Below the pieces are notes generated by a model, which worked only from the letters and a program-made list of their open reading frames with translations, searched no databases and was not told the DNA's origin. A DNA stretch of 10,543 bases from Ilumatobacteraceae bacterium (lineage in GTDB: Bacteria > Actinomycetota > Acidimicrobiia > Acidimicrobiales > Ilumatobacteraceae): NCBI GenBank assembly GCA_025456105.1, contig JALOLG010000053.1:1-10543 (forward strand), written 5' to 3'. A program made the position numbers and the translations under genes. Positions 1 through 6,439 of the stretch are shown in pieces (within the stretch, counting starts at the first letter, position 1; each line of letters starts with the position of its first letter).

Positions 1-180
1 CTGCCGCGGGTGCAGGCCGGCCTCAAGAGCACCGGCAAGCGCGGCGTGTCGTTCGCGCTCTACCAGGAGGCCCGGATCCGCATGTGGCACCGGCTCATCG
101 ACCGGTTCATCGACGAGGGGCTGGCCGCCGACGGCCGATCGACGGCCGAGCTCGACCCGTACCGCGTGCCCGAGGGCTGA
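1..180 (+). CDS. Rieske-type aromatic ring-hydroxylating oxygenase, large subunit (C-terminal end only)
   Basis: The reading frame is open from the first base and ends at TGA 178-180, giving the last 59 residues of a protein whose start lies left of the window. The peptide opens with LPRVQAGLKS and continues with a YQEARIRMWHRLIDRFI helix. This pairing (a 'LPRVQ.GL.S' segment followed by a 'YQE.RI.H.H..LD' helix) is how the catalytic domain of Rieske non-haem iron oxygenase alpha subunits commonly ends. Neither the Rieske 2Fe-2S motif nor the mononuclear iron ligands fall inside the window, so the class and substrate cannot be read. By family, the enzyme would hydroxylate a ring or demethylate a substrate using electrons from a reductase. 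The nearby dehydrogenase and CoA ligase fit a degradative locus. The call rests on a short tail recognised from memory. Confidence 0.6.
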   Translation: MPRVQAGLKSTGKRGVSFALYQEARIRMWHRLIDRFIDEGLAADGRSTAELDPYRVPEG

Positions 181-192
181 CGCCCGCTCGGG
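169..192. terminator. Hairpin between convergent oxygenase and ABM genes
   Basis: Bases 169-177 pair with 182-192 as nine GC-rich pairs with a 2-nt bulge (186-187) and a 4-nt loop (178-181). The loop carries the TGA stop of the oxygenase gene. There is no T-tract on either side, which is common for actinobacterial terminators. Its position between genes ending at 180 (+) and 203 (-) suggests a bidirectional terminator. Confidence 0.5.
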
Positions 193-202
193 TCGACCGG
201 GC

Positions 203-550
203 TCAGTCGAAGGACGCCGTCGCGACCATGTCGGGGCCGTACACCGGCGCCGACTTCTCGATCCGGTGCTTGCGGCTCACCGCCGACACCAACCCGGCCG
301 CGCCCAGCATGTTGCGCATGGCCACGTAGTTGGGGTGGGCGAAGTGCGCCTGCAGCGACGCCTCGTCCTCCCACAGCTCGTACACCTGGATCAGCTCGGG
401 CTGCACCGGGTCGGCGGCGAAGCAGTAGACGAGGCAGCCCGGCTCGTCGTCGCGGGTGGCCTTCTGGATGGGGGCGGACGCCTCGAGGACCTCGGCGCGA
501 CGGCTCGGATCCTGGAGGACGATGGCGGCTTCGACGGCGATCAGCGACAC
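203..550 (-). CDS. Antibiotic biosynthesis monooxygenase (ABM) domain protein
   Basis: A 115-residue protein with a ferredoxin-like ABM fold (PF03992 type). The pattern is clear: a first strand IAVEAAIVL (about 4-12), a helix with PSRRAEVLEASAPIQKATR (15-33), a strand with CLVYCFAADP (39-48), then the hallmark IQVYELWEDEASLQAHF (54-70) and AHPNYVAM (71-78). Family members are small dimeric, cofactor-free quinone-forming monooxygenases, haem-degrading enzymes or uncharacterised helpers, and sequence alone does not choose between them. The start is GTG at 550. It places the first strand at residue 4, as usual, and no better start lies nearby. It is convergent with the Rieske oxygenase and divergent from the zinc dehydrogenase at 560 with a 9-bp gap, so it probably serves the same catabolic locus. 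No Shine-Dalgarno sequence is visible, so a leaderless transcript is likely. Confidence 0.85.
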   Translation of the reverse strand: MSLIAVEAAIVLQDPSRRAEVLEASAPIQKATRDDEPGCLVYCFAADPVQPELIQVYELWEDEASLQAHFAHPNYVAMRNMLGAAGLVSAVSRKHRIEKSAPVYGPDMVATASFD

Positions 551-556
551 GGTGCA

Positions 557-562
557 AGTATG
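557..562 (-). promoter_or_regulatory. Possible leaderless -10 element for the ABM gene
   Basis: Read on the minus strand, CATACT (562 to 557) is followed by exactly 6 nt and then the GTG start at 550, the spacing expected of a leaderless promoter with a TANNNT-type -10. The first base is off consensus and I find no good -35. It overlaps the ATG of the divergent dehydrogenase (560-562), so the two genes' start signals interlock. Confidence 0.3.
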
Positions 563-1609
563 ACGGCGATGCAGGCTGCGCTGATCACCGGAGCCGGGGC
601 CGTCGAGCTCCGCGACTTCCCCGACCCGACCCCCGCCGAGGGTGGTGTCGTCGTCGACATCGCGTTCTGCGGGATCTGCGGCACCGACATCCACGCGTTC
701 CAGTCGGGCCAGCCGTACAACCCGGCGATCTGCGGGCACGAGTGGTGCGGCACGATCTCCGCGGTGGGCGGCGGCGTGTCGTCGCTGCACGAGGGCGACC
801 GTGTCGTGGTGGCCGTGGCCCCCGCGTGCGGCCGCTGCGCGGCGTGCCTCGCGGGCCAGGCCGACCGGTGCTTCACGTCGTTCGCGTCGGCGACCGGGCG
901 CGACCGCATGGCGCCGCCCCACGGCGGGTTCGCACCGCGCATCGCCGTGTCGGCCGACCGCGTCGTGCCCACCGACCCGGGGCTCGACGACGAGCAGGCC
1001 GCGCAGGTGGAGCCGCTCACCGTCGCGTTCCACGGCGTGCGCCACAGCCGCCTGCGCCTCGGCGACACCGCCGTGATCCAGGGCGCCGGGCCGATCGGGC
1101 TCGGCACGATGCAGTGGGTGCGCGCCGGTGGGGCCGGCACGGTGGTGGTGATCGAGCCGAACGAAGCGCGCCGCGAGCTCGCGCTCGAGCTCGGTGCCCA
1201 CCACGTCGTGGAGCCTGGTGCACCCGCCGACTCGCTCGTGCGCGAGCTCACCCACGGGCTCGGCGCCGACGTCGTGTACGAGTGCGTCGGCCGGCCCTTC
1301 GCCATCCAGGCCGCCGTCGACCTCGCCCGTCGCGGCGGCTCGATGTGCCTCATCGGCCTCGCCGACAGCGATGCCTCGATCGTGCCCGCCACCTGGCTCG
1401 TGAAGGAGATCACCGTCACCTCGTCGCTCGCGTACTTCCGCGAGGAGTTCGAGATGGCGATGGGCATGATCGCCGACGGGCGCGTGCGGGTGGAGCCGAT
1501 GCACTCGTGCACCGTCGGCCTCGACGGCCTCGCGGACGCTCTCGCCGACCTCGGCAGCGGCCGCAGCGAGCAGACCAAGGTCCTCGTCAACCCGAACTGG
1601 AGATCGTGA
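560..1609 (+). CDS. Zinc-dependent medium-chain alcohol/polyol dehydrogenase (MDR, Tdh/AdhP-like)
   Basis: A 349-residue MDR enzyme with both zinc sites. The catalytic zinc ligands are Cys40 (CGICGTD), His60-Glu61 (GHEWCG) and probably Glu151 (QVEPLTVAFHG). The structural zinc site has Cys90, Cys93, Cys96 and Cys104. The Rossmann motif is GAGPIG (175-180), with Glu199 at the end of the second strand (VVVIEPNE), which favours NAD+ over NADP+. It should interconvert an alcohol and an aldehyde or ketone; the substrate is not readable. The length is normal for the family (about 340-350). The start is ATG 560; ATG 569 would begin MQAALITG, the usual MDR opening, and is a serious alternative. Neither has a Shine-Dalgarno sequence. 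The stop TGA 1607-1609 overlaps the ATG of the acyl-CoA ligase by one base, so the two are translationally coupled in one operon. Confidence 0.9.
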   Translation: MTAMQAALITGAGAVELRDFPDPTPAEGGVVVDIAFCGICGTDIHAFQSGQPYNPAICGHEWCGTISAVGGGVSSLHEGDRVVVAVAPACGRCAACLAGQADRCFTSFASATGRDRMAPPHGGFAPRIAVSADRVVPTDPGLDDEQAAQVEPLTVAFHGVRHSRLRLGDTAVIQGAGPIGLGTMQWVRAGGAGTVVVIEPNEARRELALELGAHHVVEPGAPADSLVRELTHGLGADVVYECVGRPFAIQAAVDLARRGGSMCLIGLADSDASIVPATWLVKEITVTSSLAYFREEFEMAMGMIADGRVRVEPMHSCTVGLDGLADALADLGSGRSEQTKVLVNPNWRS

Positions 1610-3243
1610 TGTCCGACTTCGCACCCAACTGGGCCGACCTCTACGAGTCGATCGCCGCGCTCGACCCGAGCGCCGAGGCGATCATCCAGGGCGACCGCCG
1701 GATCACGTGGGGCGAGTTCGACGACACGGCGTCGCGCATCGCCGGGCTGTTCCTCCACTGGGGCCTGCACCCCGAGACGCGGATCGCGCTGTACCTCTAC
1801 AACGGGCCCGAGTACCTCGAGCTGGCCTACGGCGCGTTCAAGGCGCGCTGCGTGCCGACCAACGTCAACTTCCGGTACCAGGCCGAGGAGGTGCAGTACC
1901 TCCTGGCCGACTCCGAGGCCGAGGTGCTCGTGTTCCACGGCGCGCTCGCCGACCGCGTCGCCCAGCTCGGCGACGCGCTGCCCGACCACCTGCTCCAGAT
2001 CGACGACGGTGCGGCGCCGCTGCTCGAGGGCGCCCGCTGGTACCACGAGGCGGTCGCGGAGGCCGAGCCGGCAGTCGCCACCGACCGCAGCGGCGACGAC
2101 CTGCTGATCCTCTACACGGGCGGCACCACCGGTATGCCCAAGGGCGTCGTGTGGCGCCACGGCGACCTGTTCCACACGCTGTCGATGCCGGCGTACCTGG
2201 CGGCCGGGCTCCCGGTTCCCGATTCCGTCGAGGGCGTCACCGACGCCACCCGGCAGCTGCGTGCCGCGGGTGCATCACCGACGATGATCTCGGCGCCGCC
2301 GCTCATCCACGGCACGGCGCTGTTCCTCGCGATGGCGGCGTTCGTGCGCGGCGGCAAGGTGGTGCTGCTCGAGAGCCGACGGTTCGACGCGAACGAGCTG
2401 TGGCGGCTGGTGGAGCGCGAGCACGTCACCGACGTGGCGATCGTGGGCGACCCGTTCGCCCGTCCGCTCGTGGCGGCGCTCGAGGAGCGCGAGGCGGCCG
2501 GCGACCCGGTCGACCTGTCGAGCCTGCGGATCATCTCCAGCTCGGGCATCACGTGGGGGTACGACACCAAGAAGGCGCTGCGCGACCGCGGCCAGATGGT
2601 GCTGCTCGACATGCTCGGCGCCTCGGAGGGCGGCCCGTTCGCCACGAGCATGACGCTGCCCGGCCAGGACCCACCCGAGACCGCACGCTTCACCATCGCC
2701 GACCGTGCCGTGCTGCTCGACGAGGACGGCAACGTGATCCCGCCCGGCACCGACCAGGTGGGGGTGCTCGCCGTGCGCGGCGCCGGACCGCTCGGCTACT
2801 TCAACGACGCCGAGAAGTCGCGGCACACGTTCCGCACGATCGGCGGCGAGCGCTACGTGGTGCCCGGCGATTACGCGAAGGTCGCGGCCGACGGCACGGT
2901 GACGTTCATGGGCCGCGGCTCGGTGTCGATCAACACCGGCGGCGAGAAGGTGTACCCCGAGGAGGTCGAGGAGGTCCTCAAGACCCACCCGGCCGTCGTC
3001 GACTGCAACGTGGTCGGCGTGCCCGACGAGAAGTACGGCGAAGCCGTCACCGCGGTGGTGCAGCTCTCCTCCAGCGTCGAGGTGACCGATCAGGAGCTCA
3101 TCGACCACGTGAAGGCGCGCATCGCCGGCTACAAGCAGCCCCGCCACATCGTGCGCGTGAGCGAGCTGGTGCGCAGCCCGACCGGCAAGAGCGACTACCG
3201 CCTCGCCAAGCAGACCGCGCTCAACCTCCTCGGTCTCGGCTAG
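1609..3243 (+). CDS. Acyl-CoA ligase of the ANL superfamily (FadD19/FadD3-like)
   Basis: A 544-residue ATP-dependent acyl-CoA synthetase. It adenylates a carboxylic acid and transfers it to CoA. All core ANL motifs are visible: the P-loop YTGGTTGMPKG (169-179), LGASEGG (336-342), the ribose-binding Asp in GDYAKV (Asp421), the hinge region GRGSVSINTGGEKVYPEE (435-452) and the C-terminal catalytic Lys527 in SPTGKSDYR. The motifs YTGGTTG.PKGV.WRH, PPLIHG and GRGSVSIN.GGEKVYPEEVE are those of the actinobacterial FadD19 branch, whose known members activate steroid side chains. That suggests a bulky hydrophobic or branched substrate rather than a plain fatty acid, but this is inference from recalled similarity. 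The ATG at 1609 overlaps the preceding stop (TGATG). A SUFU-domain gene starts 7 bp after its stop. Confidence 0.92.
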   Translation: MSDFAPNWADLYESIAALDPSAEAIIQGDRRITWGEFDDTASRIAGLFLHWGLHPETRIALYLYNGPEYLELAYGAFKARCVPTNVNFRYQAEEVQYLLADSEAEVLVFHGALADRVAQLGDALPDHLLQIDDGAAPLLEGARWYHEAVAEAEPAVATDRSGDDLLILYTGGTTGMPKGVVWRHGDLFHTLSMPAYLAAGLPVPDSVEGVTDATRQLRAAGASPTMISAPPLIHGTALFLAMAAFVRGGKVVLLESRRFDANELWRLVEREHVTDVAIVGDPFARPLVAALEEREAAGDPVDLSSLRIISSSGITWGYDTKKALRDRGQMVLLDMLGASEGGPFATSMTLPGQDPPETARFTIADRAVLLDEDGNVIPPGTDQVGVLAVRGAGPLGYFNDAEKSRHTFRTIGGERYVVPGDYAKVAADGTVTFMGRGSVSINTGGEKVYPEEVEEVLKTHPAVVDCNVVGVPDEKYGEAVTAVVQLSSSVEVTDQELIDHVKARIAGYKQPRHIVRVSELVRSPTGKSDYRLAKQTALNLLGLG

Positions 3244-3250
3244 CGACCCG

Positions 3251-3820
3251 GTGGCCGGCCCTCTCGTCGACCACCTGGAGCGCTTCCTCGGCCGGATCGA
3301 GGCGGGCTGGTCGCAGGACGTCGAGGGACGGGCGATGCCGTTCCAGGTGGTGCGGTGCGAACCCGGGGTGATCGAGGGGCGGGTCGCGTTCTCGACGCTC
3401 GGGTTGAGCTCGGTGGCGCTGACGTCGCGGGTGACGGGGAAGTCCATCCGCCACGAGCTCACGATGATCGTGCCCGAGCGGTTGCGCGACGGTCCCGTTC
3501 CCGGGCTGCTGCAGCAGGTCGGCAGCGAGATCCTCGCGTCGGGGGCGGCGCTGCTCCGTGGCGACCTGCTGGGCCCGCGTGGTCCGCTGTTCGCGATGTC
3601 GCCGATGGAGGCGCTCTACGCAACGGTCCCGACGGCGCTGCCCGACGAGTTCGGCCAGATCGACGACGTCGTGTTCGCATGGCTCGCCCCGGTGACCCGA
3701 GCGGAGGCCGAGCTCGTGCGCACCCACGGCTGGGCCGCGTTCGAGGACCAGCTCGTGCGCCTCGGCCCCGACCTCACCGACGTCGACCGCGTCATCCACG
3801 TCACCCCACCGTCGGTCTGA
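3251..3820 (+). CDS. Suppressor-of-fused (SUFU) domain protein
   Basis: A 189-residue protein that spans one bacterial SUFU domain (PF05076 type). Recognisable blocks are the start VDHLERFLGRIEAGW (6-20), PFQVVRCEPGV (30-40), the family-typical FSTLGLSS (47-54), a charged strand with RHELTMIVP (67-75), and the C-terminal block FAWLAPVTRAEAELVRTHGWAAFEDQL (142-168). There is no signal peptide or membrane segment, so it is cytoplasmic. In bacteria the fold is thought to bind proteins, and some members are proposed immunity proteins of polymorphic toxin systems, but many are stand-alone genes of unknown role. The start is GTG 3251, 7 bp after the ligase stop, so it is probably the last gene of the dehydrogenase-ligase operon. 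No clear Shine-Dalgarno is seen. Nothing in the protein ties it to catabolism. Confidence 0.8.
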   Translation: MAGPLVDHLERFLGRIEAGWSQDVEGRAMPFQVVRCEPGVIEGRVAFSTLGLSSVALTSRVTGKSIRHELTMIVPERLRDGPVPGLLQQVGSEILASGAALLRGDLLGPRGPLFAMSPMEALYATVPTALPDEFGQIDDVVFAWLAPVTRAEAELVRTHGWAAFEDQLVRLGPDLTDVDRVIHVTPPSV

Positions 3821-3828
3821 TCGCCACT

Positions 3829-3851
3829 GCGGGCACGCCGCTACGCCGCGC
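3829..3851. terminator. Weak hairpin between the convergent SUFU and HNH genes
   Basis: Bases 3829-3834 (GCGGGC) pair with 3845-3851 (one bulged G at 3848), giving a 6-bp stem with a 10-nt loop that includes the stop codon of the HNH gene (3841-3843). The stem is short and has no T-tract. It is listed because it is the only candidate terminator in the 20-bp gap between these genes. Confidence 0.25.
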
Positions 3852-5076
3852 TGGGTGGGCTGGTGGCTCGTGCGGTGACGGGTGGCCCGTCGATGGTGAC
3901 TGCCCCGTCGGGACTTCGGAGTCGGACGGTCCGATCGTCGTCCATCGACAGGGTCCAGCCGCCGTCGTGGACGAGGTGGTGATGCTTCGAGCACAGCGGC
4001 AGCAAGTTGTCGAGATCCGTCGGTCCGCCCTGCTCCCAGGGAACGACGTGGTGGATGTCGCACCAGTCGAACGGCGTGTCGCAGTGCGGATGCCCACACG
4101 TGCGGTACATCGATCGGAGCATCCGCCGCTGCTTGCGGGTCGCGGTGCGCATCTCGCGTCCGACGTCGACCGGACGGCCATCCGGACCCAGGAGCACTGG
4201 CACGATGACCGCTTCGCAGCACAGGCGTCGGATCGAGGCGACCGGCAGGCTCACACCGTTGGACAGCTCGTGGATCGAGCTGTCGTGGAGCCCGTCGCGC
4301 AGCGTCTGCCAGTCGATGAGCACCGTCACCTCGGGCACGGCGGGCCGGTCACCGGAGTCGGGCCGTGACCCCGTCACGCACTCGACCAGCGCATCCGCCG
4401 TCAACCGCTCGATCGGCTGCTCGGCGTTGCCGGCGCGCTGCTTGATCGTCGCCAGGTGCGCGTCCAACGCCGCCCAGAGCTTGGCGCCGGCTTCGGGATC
4501 GAGCTCGGCGAACAGCTTCCACATGCCGGTCTTCTTGTCGATCCACCGGGTGCAGCGCCGCTCACGCTGCTGACGCTCCGCCGTGCCCGACCCGTCATCA
4601 CGCGTCAGGAACTCGACCAGGTTCCGGCACTCGCGCTCGAACTCGGCCACGGTCGACTGGGCCGCTGCGTTGACGAGCGCGTCGGTGAACCCGGCGACCG
4701 CCGAGATGCCTGCGGCATCCAGGCCCTTGGTCGCGTTCGCGAGGGCGTCCACATGGCCCGCACCGATGCTGCCGTTCGCCAGCGCATCGTCGAACCCCGG
4801 GAACCGATCGCACACCCCGGACCGCTCACCGGCCGCGTTCGCCTCCGGCTTGGGCCGCCGCCCCTTGTTCCCCAACACCTCACTGGGCGACGCATCCGCT
4901 GACGACTGGGCGAGCGCCCTCACCCGGCGCCCGACCGCCACCTCGACCGAGTCGAGGAACGACCGGACCTGACCCACCAGCGACACCAGACGATCGAGCT
5001 CGCCGCGGTCGGCCACGGCCGGGTCGATGGCGATGATCGCCTCGAACCGCTCCCGAGCCACCCCCACGGCATCCAT
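3841..5076 (-). CDS. DUF222 / HNH endonuclease protein (13E12 repeat family)
   Basis: A 411-residue protein with a helical DUF222 region (about 8-300) and a C-terminal HNH nuclease domain (about 320-375). The HNH part shows the Cys pair in TCGHPHC (Cys327, Cys332), the catalytic-type DIHHVVPWEQGG (340-351), Asn357 in DNLLPLC, Cys362, and the KHHHLVHDGGW end. All metal and catalytic positions look intact. The family is abundant in actinobacteria; its role is unproven and it is often treated as mobile or DNA-damage-related. I place the start at ATG 5076 because a -10 (TACGAT on the minus strand) sits exactly 6 nt before it, a leaderless arrangement, and no Shine-Dalgarno precedes any candidate. 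GTG 5103 or ATG 5091 would add 9 or 5 residues but would put the promoter and LexA box inside the gene. It is divergent from the glycosyltransferase and convergent with the SUFU gene. Confidence 0.9.
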   Translation of the reverse strand: MDAVGVARERFEAIIAIDPAVADRGELDRLVSLVGQVRSFLDSVEVAVGRRVRALAQSSADASPSEVLGNKGRRPKPEANAAGERSGVCDRFPGFDDALANGSIGAGHVDALANATKGLDAAGISAVAGFTDALVNAAAQSTVAEFERECRNLVEFLTRDDGSGTAERQQRERRCTRWIDKKTGMWKLFAELDPEAGAKLWAALDAHLATIKQRAGNAEQPIERLTADALVECVTGSRPDSGDRPAVPEVTVLIDWQTLRDGLHDSSIHELSNGVSLPVASIRRLCCEAVIVPVLLGPDGRPVDVGREMRTATRKQRRMLRSMYRTCGHPHCDTPFDWCDIHHVVPWEQGGPTDLDNLLPLCSKHHHLVHDGGWTLSMDDDRTVRLRSPDGAVTIDGPPVTARATSPPSAA

Positions 5077-5082
5077 GAGTGA

Positions 5083-5111
5083 ATCGTACATATGTTCGAT
5101 CACGGATGCAA
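5083..5111 (-). promoter_or_regulatory. Sigma-A-type promoter of the HNH gene, leaderless
   Basis: On the minus strand, TTGCAT (5111 to 5106) and TACGAT (5088 to 5083) are separated by 17 nt, and TACGAT is followed by 6 nt and ATG 5076. The -10 fits TANNNT fully and the -35 keeps the TTG core. The spacing predicts that transcription begins at or next to the ATG. The LexA-like box covers the spacer end and the -10, the expected place for a repressor. Confidence 0.6.
5084..5099. promoter_or_regulatory. LexA/SOS box (15 of 16 positions compatible with the consensus)
   Basis: The + strand reads TCGTACATATGTTCGA. Against the mycobacterial SOS consensus TCGAAC-N4-GTTCGA, 11 of 12 fixed positions match; the only mismatch is T for A at the fourth base. 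On the minus strand it also fits the Bacillus-type CGAAC-RNRY-GTTCG core with one mismatch. It sits on the -10 of the HNH promoter. Mycobacterial 13E12 family genes include known LexA targets, which supports the reading. The divergent glycosyltransferase start is 88 bp away and might also be affected. Confidence 0.65.
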
Positions 5112-5186
5112 CCCCGGACTGAAGATTCTTCGCAGAACGTACCCAGGGGGTGTGACAGCGACGCGTCCTCGCGGTCAGCGGTCAAC

Positions 5187-6359
5187 ATGTCGGGTGTGCG
5201 GGTCATGGCGACGTTCGTCGGTGGTTGGGGGCATGCCGAGCCGCTGATCCCGCTCGCCGATCTGGCGCGGCGCCGAGGCCACCACGTGACGTTCGTCGGT
5301 CAGGCCGCCGTGGTCGGCCGGCTCGCGACGCTGGGCTTCGACGCGGAGGTCGTCGGGCCGGACACGTTGACCACCGCCCCGAAGCCGCTGGTGCCCGTCG
5401 ATCGCGCGAACGAACGCCGGGTGATGCGCGACCACTTCGTGGCCGAGTTCGGGCGCTACCGAGCCCGGCGGCTCGGAGCGCTGTTCGACCGCGATCGACC
5501 CGGTCTCATCGTGTGCGACGAGGTCGACGTCGGCAGCGTGGTGGCCGCCGAGGGTCGAGGCATCCCGTCCGTCACCGTCTCGGTGCTCGCAGCGGGTCTG
5601 CTGATGAGCCCGAGCAATGTGGGCGATGCGTGGAGTGCGCTGCGCACCGAGCACGCCCTCGGCCCCGACCCGACCGGCGAGCGCCTCGGCGGTGATCTGG
5701 CGATCGTGCCGCACCCCCGTGGGTTGCGCAGCCCGCTCGCGCCGCCACCGCCGACGATGCGGTTCGTCCGCCCGCCGATCCTCGACGAGCTGACGGCGAC
5801 CACCGGTCGCGCACGACCACTCGTGTACGTCACCGTGGGAACGGTGTTCAACCTCGAGTCCGGCGACCTCCTCGACCGGCTCATCGGTGCGATGAACATC
5901 GTGAGCGAGGCCGAGGACGTCGACGTCGTCGTGACGACCGGCCCCGATGTCGACGCCTCCGCGCTGCCCCGTCCGGGAGCCCGAGTTCGGGTCGAGGCGT
6001 TCCGGCCGCAGCGCGAGCTGCTGTCGAGCTGCCGTGCCGTCGTCTGCCATGCCGGATCAGGCACGCTGGCCGCGTCCCTCGCGTGCGGTGTCCCCGTCGT
6101 GCTGCTGCCGCTCGGTGCCGATCAGCCCGACAACGCCGACCGCTGCGCCGAGCTCGGCGTCGGCGTCGAGCTCGACCCGCTCACCGCCACCCCCGACGAC
6201 ATCGCCGCCGCCACGCGCGAGGTCGTCGGCGCAGCGAGCTACCGCTCGGCGGCTCGAGCCGTCGCGACCGGAGCGGCGATGCAGCCTGCGATCGATTCGC
6301 TCCCCGCGCTCGTCGAGCTCCTGGGCCGCCGTGGCCCCAGCGACGGCCTCGCCCGTTGA
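5187..6359 (+). CDS. GT1-family glycosyltransferase (UDP/NDP-sugar dependent, MGT/EryCIII-like)
   Basis: A 390-residue two-domain GT-B enzyme. The N-terminal acceptor domain opens with VMATFVGGWGHAEPLIPLADLARRRGH, where His16 of GWGH is at the position of the GT1 catalytic base. The C-terminal donor domain has VYVTVGTVFN, then the nucleotide-sugar signature with HAGSGT (288-293), GVPVVLLPLGADQ with Asp312-Gln313, and NA after it. It should move a sugar onto a small hydrophobic acceptor (macrolide-, sterol- or lipid-like); donor and acceptor are not readable. The start is ATG 5187, close before the first strand; GTG 5196 or ATG 5205 are possible. The open frame continues upstream to 5079, but that part is compositionally unlike the protein and runs through the HNH promoter, so I exclude it. 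No Shine-Dalgarno or convincing promoter was found. There are no transmembrane segments. Confidence 0.88.
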   Translation: MSGVRVMATFVGGWGHAEPLIPLADLARRRGHHVTFVGQAAVVGRLATLGFDAEVVGPDTLTTAPKPLVPVDRANERRVMRDHFVAEFGRYRARRLGALFDRDRPGLIVCDEVDVGSVVAAEGRGIPSVTVSVLAAGLLMSPSNVGDAWSALRTEHALGPDPTGERLGGDLAIVPHPRGLRSPLAPPPPTMRFVRPPILDELTATTGRARPLVYVTVGTVFNLESGDLLDRLIGAMNIVSEAEDVDVVVTTGPDVDASALPRPGARVRVEAFRPQRELLSSCRAVVCHAGSGTLAASLACGVPVVLLPLGADQPDNADRCAELGVGVELDPLTATPDDIAAATREVVGAASYRSAARAVATGAAMQPAIDSLPALVELLGRRGPSDGLAR

Positions 6360-6384
6360 CCCCACACGACGACGGGCGTATGGT
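6356..6384 (+). promoter_or_regulatory. Sigma-A-type promoter for the small exported protein
   Basis: TTGACC (6356-6361) and TATGGT (6379-6384) are separated by exactly 17 nt. The -35 is five of six to consensus and the -10 fits TANNNT. The -35 overlaps the TGA stop (6357-6359) of the glycosyltransferase gene. Transcription would begin near 6391, leaving a leader of about 50 nt that carries a good Shine-Dalgarno. Confidence 0.65.
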
Positions 6385-6439
6385 CGACACACCCCTCAGG
6401 TCCAGCGGGCGGAACACGCTGTGACACTTGGAGGAAGAC

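Noticed and set aside
742..1608. The ligase frame stays open far upstream, suggesting an 833-residue fusion.
   Set aside because: The upstream part is Arg/Pro-rich shadow of the dehydrogenase gene. The ATG at 1609 sits exactly before a normal ligase N-terminus.
551..1624. Upstream extension of the ABM gene to 473 codons.
   Set aside because: The added part is antisense to the dehydrogenase and has no domain. The ABM fold starts right after GTG 550.
541..2175. A 544-codon open frame on the minus strand across the dehydrogenase and ligase genes.
   Set aside because: It is antisense to two genes with intact catalytic motifs, shows no domain, and has the Arg/Ser/Thr-rich composition typical of shadow frames in high-GC DNA.
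2275..3462. A 395-codon minus-strand open frame over the ligase and SUFU genes.
   Set aside because: It is antisense to well-supported genes, rich in His/Arg/Ala, has no recognisable motif and has no start signal.
3251..5076. SUFU gene and HNH gene as an immunity-toxin pair.
   Set aside because: They are convergent, with separate promoters. The HNH protein is a typical DUF222 protein with no toxin delivery domain, and the SUFU gene belongs to the upstream operon.
5135..5167. GAAC and CGTC as -35 and -10 of an ECF sigma promoter for the glycosyltransferase.
   Set aside because: The spacing is 25 nt, well beyond the usual 16-17.
5079..5186. Upstream extension of the glycosyltransferase starting at GTG 5079.
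   Set aside because: It crosses the HNH promoter and LexA box, and GT1 proteins begin within about 15 residues of the first strand, which fits ATG 5187.
6428..6439. TTG start four codons before ATG 6440.
   Set aside because: These bases are the Shine-Dalgarno (GGAGG) itself, ideally spaced for ATG 6440.
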